NCBI GenBank assembly: GCA_013042695.1 | Contig: JABDPQ010000743.1 | Location: 1 to 9,590 of the forward strand | Origin: Desulfobacterales bacterium | Lineage (GTDB): Bacteria > Desulfobacterota > Desulfobulbia > Desulfobulbales > Desulfocapsaceae | Direction: 5' to 3' | DNA: 9,590 bases | Part shown: positions 1 to 5,697 of the stretch, one piece after another | Layout: every line of letters begins with the position of its first letter | Numbering within the stretch: the stretch's first letter is position 1 | The notes under the pieces: model-generated | Databases searched by the model: none | What the model saw: the letters and a program-made list of their open reading frames with translations, nothing else | What the model was told of the DNA's origin: nothing | Program-made: the position numbers and the translations under genes

Positions 1-277
1 TTGTTTTGCATCATGCATTATACCACGATTTTGTCGGAGATTGGACCAATTGCATTTGCGAGGTTGAATTTTCCCTCAAATTTAGGTGTAATAAAAAGAA
101 CAAACAGTAGAGCCTTTTGCAAAGCAGGTGCATGGCAGTTTTGCTATGAGTAACAAAGGATCTGAGGAGAAAGCACAAGCTTTTTTGAAGAGAAGTTTTC
201 ACCATCGTATTTAGTTACGTGTATGATCACAGCAACGAGTTTGCATAGGTATGGTGACCAAATGGTCGGGGGAGTTA
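1..277. other. Left-edge stretch without a supported gene
   Basis: No convincing coding region is visible here. A 22-codon plus-strand reading frame starts at 146 and stops at 212-214 in the same frame as the downstream large gene, but it has no ribosome-binding site. A minus-strand frame at 11-205 has an unnatural composition. The stretch is AT-rich and must hold the promoter and 5' leader of the large gene beginning at 278, although no clear -35/-10 pair stands out. Bases 110-123 (GAGCCTTTTGCAAA) are identical to the outer end of the inverted-repeat element at 3969-4109, so part of this stretch may be a remnant of a related element. Confidence 0.5.
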
Positions 278-2584
278 ATGGAAATTGATAGAGAAAAGCA
301 GGCTCAAGCTCTGGCAAAAGCCCAGCAAAGTATTGCAGATGCTGAAAAAAAACGTGAGGCAGTGCGTGTGGAAAAAGGCGTACAAACGTACCTGCAGGGC
401 AAAAAAGACGCATTATACAGCGATGAGCTCGTTGAAAACTTGGCCTCCTATATTCTCAATAAATATATCACCGGAGAAGAGGAAGCAGCAATTATGGTTC
501 TGGATGCATTGGGCAAAAGCCTGTGCAGTGATACTGTGGCCATTCGTGAACGTGCTTTGATGATCATCTCGGTATTTTGTGAAATTATTCTGGAAGAAGA
601 TTTTGAAGAATTTAGAGAAGTTCTCTCACGAATTCTGGTTGCATGGCTCAAGTTTGAAAAGGAGTATATAGCCGGAATAGAATTGGTCAGTTCCCAACTT
701 CAAAAAATTATTTTGAGAATGCTCTATAGCGGGCAGTGGCACGAACTTGAAAATCTGGTCATTATCCTTGATCAGATAGTTACCGGAACAATAGCCAAAA
801 GCAACCTGATTCGTGGAATTTCATCGAAGGTGCACGAAAATCTGGCGGAACCCGATATCCTCGATAAACTGGTAAATGTGTATCTCGACGAGAACGATGA
901 CCGACGATTGCTTGCAGAAAGCCTTTTAATGCACTTGGGTCGTCATTCAGCCATGTTTCTCGTTCAAAAGATGATTTATTGCGATAATAAAGAAGACCGA
1001 TTTGCCCTGATCAGTCTTATTCCAAAGGTTGGTGAAGTAAGCATCCCGGTTCTGACTAAATGCCTTGAAGAGGAGCCGCCATGGTTTGTTATTCGTAACA
1101 TCGTTCTGATCATTTCGCGTTTGGGTGATCCGAACCTTTATTCAATTGCTGAGCCATATCTTATCCATAAAGATATCAGAGTTCAGCAGCAGGTGGTTAA
1201 CTGCATTGAAATGCTCGGCGGCAAACAAGCACGAAAAAGATTGCTTCAGGCAATGATGACGGTAAATGATGAGCTCAAAGGTCAGCTTGTTATCCAGCTG
1301 GGCCAAATTGACGGTAAAGATGTCGGCCTTGGTTTTCTCGACCTTCTGGATCAGCGGCATACATTTGCAGGTCATGTGCAGGATGATTTGATCCATAAGC
1401 TTTGTATTAAAGTAAAATTCTATCCTTCATTACGGGCCGTTGATGCTCTCCAAGAGTTGATCAGTGAGCGTCGGGAGCGCTATGGAAAATCAGACAAGAT
1501 TGCTCTTGCGGCTGCAACGTCCCTGCAGGCAATTGAGATGAAGCTAAATGGCGATGAAGATCCAGATGAAGAGAAAGGGGAAATGGCTTTTGCTGATGAG
1601 ATCAATGAAGCAATAGAAGAGATGGTTGTCGACAATGAAGACTCTTCTATTGCAGCTGAGAGACTTGCAGAATCCGCAGAGGATGAGCTTTTTTCTGTTG
1701 AAGAAATGGATGGTTTATCAGAAGGAGGCGAAATTGTCGATGGCTTCGACGAGACGGTTTCGGACTCAGAGGAGCATAGTGGTGAAGCGATTCCCTATTA
1801 TTCAAGTCAAGATCATCATCTTATGGTGTGGAGCAAACTTTACGAACCTATGACGACTGAGGAGGTTAATGAACTGTTTGCCATCTTAAAGCCCGTTTCT
1901 TTTCAAGCTAACGACGAGATCGTGGTTCAGGGAGAAAAACTCAGAGATCTCTATCTTATTGACAGCGGTTTTGCTGGAATTGCACATGCAGGTGAAAAAT
2001 GCGAGATTCAGCTTGCCAGTTTGCAAGCAGGCGAAATAATTGGTAGCGAAGGTTTGATTGAGGCTGTTTCTTGGTCGGTATCTCTTCGAGCTCAGACCGA
2101 TCTTCAGGTTCGAGTACTTGAGTACTCGAACTATCTTAAACTGGTGAAGACGTTTCCGGAAATCACTCAAAAAATTGAAGATTACTGTACTCGCCATGAT
2201 GTTGTTCCACATCTTATCAACCTTACAGGAGGTAAAGCCAAAGAGTCCATCTCCAATGATATCACCATACGTACTCATTCTCTTCTTTACGATTCGACAG
2301 GGGAGCTGGTTGAAAACGAAATTACAGGTTCATTGATTCATGTTGTTCATGGGGGATATTGTTTTACTCTACCCTCTTATCACGAAGATAATCCTGAGAT
2401 TATTCTCGGTAGACAGGTTTCTTCCGAGGTTGAGCAAAGTGACGGCTCTACGAGGAAATGTTTTGGTGTTATTGCTGGAGCCGGAATTTATGAGAAAAAA
2501 GATCCGCATCTTTATGTGTATGTCAAATTTTACCATCCATTCGACTCTCCAGAATATAGCTGTAAAAGCCTGGAGATAATGTAG
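278..2584 (+). CDS. HEAT-repeat / cyclic-nucleotide-binding-like / PilZ-like regulatory protein
   Basis: A 768-residue protein with no signal peptide or membrane segment, so probably cytoplasmic. Residues 1-36 are a charged, Ala/Gln/Lys-rich probable coiled coil. Residues about 40-420 are helical with HEAT-like repeats, clearest at about 255-330 (RNIVLIISRLGDPN, then DIRVQQQVVNCIEMLGG). Residues about 427-511 are a strongly acidic low-complexity linker. Residues about 521-640 resemble a cNMP-binding domain (LYLIDSGFAGI, then GEIIGSEGL), but the usual Arg-Thr-Ala-Ser phosphate-binding stretch reads WSVSLRA, so ligand binding is doubtful. Residues about 661-760 look PilZ-like (GSLIHVVHGGYCFTL in the place of a D/N-x-S-x-x-G strand, and a closing YVYVKFYHPFD) without the Arg and Asp/Ser signature residues. 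The ATG at 278 is chosen because GGGGGAG lies just before it; an in-frame ATG at 251 would add nine residues but has a poorer leader. It is probably a signal-integrating scaffold. Domain calls come from motif reading; the exact function is unknown. Confidence 0.8.
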   Translation: MEIDREKQAQALAKAQQSIADAEKKREAVRVEKGVQTYLQGKKDALYSDELVENLASYILNKYITGEEEAAIMVLDALGKSLCSDTVAIRERALMIISVFCEIILEEDFEEFREVLSRILVAWLKFEKEYIAGIELVSSQLQKIILRMLYSGQWHELENLVIILDQIVTGTIAKSNLIRGISSKVHENLAEPDILDKLVNVYLDENDDRRLLAESLLMHLGRHSAMFLVQKMIYCDNKEDRFALISLIPKVGEVSIPVLTKCLEEEPPWFVIRNIVLIISRLGDPNLYSIAEPYLIHKDIRVQQQVVNCIEMLGGKQARKRLLQAMMTVNDELKGQLVIQLGQIDGKDVGLGFLDLLDQRHTFAGHVQDDLIHKLCIKVKFYPSLRAVDALQELISERRERYGKSDKIALAAATSLQAIEMKLNGDEDPDEEKGEMAFADEINEAIEEMVVDNEDSSIAAERLAESAEDELFSVEEMDGLSEGGEIVDGFDETVSDSEEHSGEAIPYYSSQDHHLMVWSKLYEPMTTEEVNELFAILKPVSFQANDEIVVQGEKLRDLYLIDSGFAGIAHAGEKCEIQLASLQAGEIIGSEGLIEAVSWSVSLRAQTDLQVRVLEYSNYLKLVKTFPEITQKIEDYCTRHDVVPHLINLTGGKAKESISNDITIRTHSLLYDSTGELVENEITGSLIHVVHGGYCFTLPSYHEDNPEIILGRQVSSEVEQSDGSTRKCFGVIAGAGIYEKKDPHLYVYVKFYHPFDSPEYSCKSLEIM

Positions 2585-2604
2585 CTATTTTTTGAAAATG
2601 GCAT

Positions 2605-2640
2605 ATTGCCGTCCCGATGTATGGCGGCATCCTCTTATTA
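2605..2640 (+). terminator. Possible weak intrinsic terminator after the HEAT/cNBD gene
   Basis: TGCCGTC at 2607-2613 can pair with GGCGGCA at 2623-2629 (one G-T wobble) around a 9-base loop. It is followed by a pyrimidine-rich tail (TCCTCTTATT) rather than a clean T run. It lies about 20 bases after the stop codon at 2584. The position suits a terminator separating this gene from the sugar kinase gene, but the tail is poor. Confidence 0.3.
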
Positions 2641-2760
2641 TGGTATGTACCTCGCCTCATTGCGATGGCAATGATGTCTGAAGTAACATATCTTACATCA
2701 ACACAGCCCAGTAAATCCAAAGAAGACAAAGATCTTAGTTCAAATTGTGAGTGAGATGAC

Positions 2761-3627
2761 ATGCATATAAGTAGAGGATTATTCCTCGGACTGACGACAG
2801 TCGATATTTTTTATGGTGTTGAAAACCATCCTGGAGCAAATGAGAAAGTACAGGCAACATGGCAGCTTATTTATGCCGGTGGGCCGGCGGCGAATGCCGC
2901 GGTAGCTTATGCTGCTCTTGGCAACGACAGTCATCTTGTAACTGGCTTGGGAGTGCATCCGACGGCCCAGCTTGCTGCAGCAGATCTTGCTGAATATAAT
3001 GTCACGTTACATGACTTTGCAGGTTCTGCAGATTACCCTCCCATACTATCATCAATCTTGGTTAACTCTTTGACAGGGGATCGCTGCGTTGTTTATTCAA
3101 ATACTGATAAACGGCTTCTTGAAAATTATCATGAAATTAATGAACTCTTAGATAATACCACGACCGTGTTATTAGACGGCTATTACTTACCTCAGGCCCG
3201 GATATTTGCAGAGGCTGCCAATCGTCGAAATGTCACCGTTATTCTCGATGGTGGGTCATGGAAAGAAGGGCTTGAGCATCTACTTGCTTATGTTGATATT
3301 GCCGTTTGCTCAGCAAATTTTCAACCGCCTGGTTGTTGCACTGCTGACGACGTATTTACTTATTTTGCTCACCATAAGGTAGATTGCTGTGCTGTGAGCA
3401 ATGGAGGGGAGCAGGTTGTGGGATGTGAGGGGAGGACGAGCTGGACTATAGATGTACCAGCGGTACATGCAATTGATACCCTGGGAGCCGGAGACATATT
3501 GCATGGCGCTTTTTGCCACTATATTGCCTCGCTGCCATTTAAAGAGAGTCTTGAGCGTGCTGCAAAAATAGCATCTGACTCTTGTTGTTATCATGGAACC
3601 AGACAGTGGATCAGGCATCTGCAGTAA
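2761..3627 (+). CDS. PfkB-family carbohydrate kinase
   Basis: A 288-residue soluble kinase of the ribokinase/PfkB family, which phosphorylates a sugar or nucleoside hydroxyl with ATP. The N-terminal family signature is at residues 39-54 (AGGPAANAAVAYAALG), where the GG and Asn contact the sugar. The C-terminal signature is at 239-245 (DTLGAGD), with Asp245 the expected catalytic base and the GAG the anion hole. The length is typical of the family (about 290-310). A stop codon in frame at 2752-2754 makes ATG 2761 the first possible ATG start; the ribosome-binding site is weak (GTGAG at 2751-2755). The protein has nine cysteines, a fairly high number. The substrate cannot be read from sequence; the neighbours give no pathway hint. 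The gene lies 176 bases after the HEAT/cNBD gene, so it may be separately transcribed. Confidence 0.9.
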   Translation: MHISRGLFLGLTTVDIFYGVENHPGANEKVQATWQLIYAGGPAANAAVAYAALGNDSHLVTGLGVHPTAQLAAADLAEYNVTLHDFAGSADYPPILSSILVNSLTGDRCVVYSNTDKRLLENYHEINELLDNTTTVLLDGYYLPQARIFAEAANRRNVTVILDGGSWKEGLEHLLAYVDIAVCSANFQPPGCCTADDVFTYFAHHKVDCCAVSNGGEQVVGCEGRTSWTIDVPAVHAIDTLGAGDILHGAFCHYIASLPFKESLERAAKIASDSCCYHGTRQWIRHLQ

Positions 3628-3732
3628 TTTCGTATACTGAAGACATCTCGAAAAATGCTTGCACGTATAGAAAAAGAGGAGTTGGATTAAATGCTTATTT
3701 CACTTTAAGAAAAGTCTAATACGGTCAATACC

Positions 3733-3740
3733 GAAGAGGG
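3733..3740 (+). promoter_or_regulatory. Ribosome-binding site of the 72-residue ORF
   Basis: GAAGAGGG sits six bases before ATG 3747. This purine-rich Shine-Dalgarno match at normal spacing is the main reason for treating the small downstream reading frame as a real gene. Confidence 0.5.
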
Positions 3741-3746
3741 TGCGAT

Positions 3747-3965
3747 ATGGTGAAAAAGAAAGAAACTGATGATATTGGCGACAAACTTGTGAATGCGCTC
3801 AGAAATCCACAACATTCGGAGAGTCAAGAGAGTTTCGGAAGAGCATTAGAAATAACTAAAGCCTATGCAGGATCAGGGAATGTGACTCATTACAGCGCAG
3901 TTGCCCGCCTCTTTTATGATCTTTTTGAAATGTTTGAAACGGGAAGAGATCCAAGGGATAAATAA
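3747..3965 (+). CDS. Small hypothetical protein, 72 residues
   Basis: I do not recognise this protein. It is 72 residues, hydrophilic and predicted to be mostly helical, with a charged N-terminus (MVKKKETDD) and an amphipathic stretch ending in ARLFYDLFEMFETGRDPRDK. There is no signal peptide, membrane segment or cysteine. A good Shine-Dalgarno sequence six bases upstream and natural-looking composition support expression. It is 119 bases downstream of the sugar kinase stop, and its own stop at 3963-3965 lies only three bases before the inverted-repeat element at 3969. The element may serve as its 3' boundary, or its insertion may have trimmed the gene's original 3' end; the sequence alone cannot tell which. 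It could be a small regulatory or adaptor protein, but nothing visible proves a role. Confidence 0.6.
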   Translation: MVKKKETDDIGDKLVNALRNPQHSESQESFGRALEITKAYAGSGNVTHYSAVARLFYDLFEMFETGRDPRDK

Positions 3966-3968
3966 GTC

Positions 3969-4109
3969 GAGCCTTTTGCAAAATGATGATTTTCGTTCAA
4001 AGTCAAGGCATGCAAAAAATTTTGCCGCAGGCATATAATTGATATTCCAAGAATAAAATTTTAATCATAACGCAGAGGTTGAACGAAAAGGGCGTTTTGC
4101 AAGTGGCTC
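3969..4109. repeat. 141-bp inverted-repeat (MITE-like) element
   Basis: The ends are long imperfect inverted repeats of about 32 bases. The left end begins GAGCCTTTTGCAAAATG and the right end, read on the other strand, begins GAGCCACTTGCAAAACG (14 of 17 identical). Further in, TTTTCGTTCAA at 3990-4000 is exactly complementary to TTGAACGAAAA at 4079-4089. The centre, near 4039, is AT-rich and itself near-palindromic, so the whole element can fold into one long hairpin. There is no open reading frame of note. AAGT occurs at 3964-3967 and again at 4110-4113 and could be a short target duplication, though one extra C intervenes on the left. Size, non-coding content and termini fit a miniature non-autonomous element. 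A structured intergenic repeat without mobility is the alternative. Confidence 0.7.
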
Positions 4110-4135
4110 AAGTGGTTTATTATATCTGCGTTAGC

Positions 4136-4587
4136 TTATTCAGCGGTGTCAAACGATCTTAAAAGCAGACCGGTATCATGAAAATAGAAGCTCAGAATAC
4201 CTCTGATAATAAGATTTTCAGAAAATTGGTAACCTTCTACAGAAAGGCCGTGAAAAAGACGTATAGTTGCCAAGGTAACACTACAGGTATGTTTCAGATT
4301 ATCATATTTATTGCCGTTTTCTTTGAAGCCGGGATGGGTTCCGGAAAATATAGCCTCAATATCATGGTGAAAAGAGGTAATGTATGCTGATCAACTGACG
4401 GACTAATTTGCTCGATGAGCACCAATAATTCATCAAGCGGCTCTGCCGTTGCTCCTGAGTTAAATATTCTGAACAGTTGGTTGGCTGAATTCAGTTTTTT
4501 CCTTCCGCGAGATTCTGAATTTCTGATTGTTTTGCCTGACAATACACATATGGTGCTGCAGCATGTCAAAATTGGTCGAGTTTTCAA
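4136..4587 (-). pseudogene. Decayed HD-domain phosphohydrolase-like gene (frameshifted, truncated)
   Basis: Two minus-strand frames together read like one protein. The first (about 4587 down to 4390) contains ATAEPLDELLVLIEQISPSV. After a frame change near 4385-4395, the second frame (4390 down to the stop at 4136-4138) contains HHDIEAIFSGTHPGF, KYDNLKHTCSVTLATIRLFH and ILSFYFHDTGLL. The KHT histidine and the FHD pair are the metal-binding signature of HD-superfamily phosphohydrolases, and their spacing is right for the family. In intact relatives the protein continues well past HDTG with a further stretch (of the GTGAKYT type); here a TAA comes 13 residues after HDTG, and about 27 bases on the inverted-repeat element begins. 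No remainder is found beyond the element. The N-terminal start is uncertain (a TTG at 4587, or another ATG in a different frame near 4566). No intact product is expected. Confidence 0.6.
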
Positions 4588-4658
4588 AATTTATAGACTA
4601 AGTATTTGTTAAAGGGCAAGGTTTTCTTATTTGCTGCGTTGGAAGGGATTCGTAGATC

Positions 4659-4758
4659 ATGACAATAATGTATAATTGGACATTATTTTTTTAACACGTT
4701 ACAATGGCTGTAGGTTATTGAATAATAATGACAATATATAATGGGTTAACGACACGTA
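4659..4758. repeat. Imperfect duplicated AT-rich block upstream of the cyclase gene
   Basis: ATGACAATA followed by TATAATTGG (4659-4679, three extra bases between them) recurs as ATGACAATATATAATGG at 4728-4744. Each copy is followed by TTAAC and then a similar ACGT-AC string (4691-4702 and 4746-4758). This suggests an old duplication of a unit of about 55-70 bases. The first copy also forms an 8-bp inverted repeat, AATAATGT at 4664-4671 with ACATTATT at 4680-4687, running into a T tract. Each copy has a perfect TATAAT, so one or both may be promoter regions of the gene at 4773, but neither has a good -35 box. Confidence 0.45.
4737..4742 (+). promoter_or_regulatory. Possible -10 box (TATAAT) for the cyclase gene
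   Basis: A perfect TATAAT 31 bases before ATG 4773, in an AT-rich region. The expected -35 position holds only TTATTG (4715-4720, 16-base spacing), a poor match, so an activator or another sigma factor may be needed. The site is a guess based on position and consensus alone. Confidence 0.25.
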
Positions 4759-4772
4759 CTAGGTAAGATTGC

Positions 4773-5672
4773 ATGGAAACGGAACAAAACGGCGTAGCTA
4801 CAATTCTTGTTGTTGATGATGACGAGTTGGTAAGAAAAACTCTCAGTGTTCTTGTTTCATCACTCGGATACAACTGCCTTGTGGCCTCTGATGGTATTGA
4901 GGCTACGGAGATGCTGCAATCGAAGCATTGTGACCTCGTTCTTTCCGACATAAAAATGCCGAATATGGACGGCCTGGAGCTTTTAAAGCATATCATCAGG
5001 CACCATTCAGGTACAGATGTTATTATTGCTACAGGCTACAACGAAACAGCAAGTTATGCTGATGTTATCAGAGCCGGAGCACTCGATTTTATTAAAAAAC
5101 CAATAGACCAGGCAGAACTTGAGGCCAAACTTGCCCGGGCCTTGCGAGAGAGGCACATGATCCGCAAGCTTGAGACATTATCGATGTGTGATGGGCTCAC
5201 CTCCCTCTTAAACAGACGCGCTTATGATTTGCGCTTCCCCCGCGAAGTTGAGCGTGCTCATCGCCAGAATTATTCACTCTACCTGGCAATTGTCGACGTG
5301 GATAACTTCAAAGATTACAATGATACATTTGGTCACAATGAAGGCGACAAAGTATTGATTGCCTTGAGTGATACTATCAAAGAATGTACGAGAAACAGTG
5401 TTGATCTATGTTTTCGTCTTGGCGGGGACGAATTTGCCGTATTACTGCCTCAGACGACGGCAACCCAGGCAACTGAGATTGTCCAACGAATCCTGCTAAA
5501 GTTTGTGGAAAGCAATTTTAACGGTACAACCTTGTCAATAGGTATTGTCTCCTGCAAGCGCGATAAAGATGTCAGTGCTGAAGAGGATCTGGCTCAGATG
5601 CAGAAACGCGCTGATCAAGCAATGTATGATGCCAAGCATTCCGGGAAAAATTGTGTGATCTGTCGCATTTGA
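4773..5672 (+). CDS. Response regulator with GGDEF domain (diguanylate cyclase)
   Basis: A 299-residue cytoplasmic protein that should make cyclic di-GMP from two GTP when phosphorylated by a partner histidine kinase. The receiver domain covers about residues 9-125: acidic pair Asp15/Asp16, phospho-acceptor Asp59 (LVLSDIKMPNMDG), Thr87 and Lys109 (FIKKPID). A short helical linker leads to the GGDEF domain at about 135-299: DGLTSLLNRR at 140-149, metal-binding DVDNFK at 175-180, GHNEGD at 187-192, and the active loop GGDEF at 217-221, all intact. The inhibitory RxxD site expected six residues before the loop has Asn208 where Arg should be (NSVD), so product inhibition may be weak. AGGT at 4761-4764 is the ribosome-binding site. 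No histidine kinase gene is next to it. It is convergent with purF, only 25 bases between stop codons. Confidence 0.93.
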   Translation: METEQNGVATILVVDDDELVRKTLSVLVSSLGYNCLVASDGIEATEMLQSKHCDLVLSDIKMPNMDGLELLKHIIRHHSGTDVIIATGYNETASYADVIRAGALDFIKKPIDQAELEAKLARALRERHMIRKLETLSMCDGLTSLLNRRAYDLRFPREVERAHRQNYSLYLAIVDVDNFKDYNDTFGHNEGDKVLIALSDTIKECTRNSVDLCFRLGGDEFAVLLPQTTATQATEIVQRILLKFVESNFNGTTLSIGIVSCKRDKDVSAEEDLAQMQKRADQAMYDAKHSGKNCVICRI

Positions 5673-5697
5673 CCGGAAATTTCTCGTGCCTCAATAA

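Noticed and set aside
1886..2278. A 130-residue minus-strand reading frame
   Set aside because: It is fully inside the HEAT/cNBD gene on the other strand and shows no motif of its own.
3676..3708. GAGGAG followed by a five-codon reading frame (MLISL, stop)
   Set aside because: A good ribosome-binding site, but the peptide is too short to call; it could be a leader peptide or chance, and no attenuator structure follows.
4178..4390. A 70-residue plus-strand reading frame in the gap before the cyclase gene
   Set aside because: It lies antisense to the HD-gene remnant, has no Shine-Dalgarno sequence, and the opposite strand gives recognisable motifs.
4664..4690. Hairpin AATAATGT/ACATTATT followed by a T run as a plus-strand terminator
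   Set aside because: The stem is almost all A-T and there is no plus-strand gene ending just upstream; treated as part of the duplicated block.
5673..5697. Possible bidirectional terminator between the convergent cyclase and purF genes
   Set aside because: The 25 bases contain only a short GAAATTTC palindrome and no stem with a T tract.
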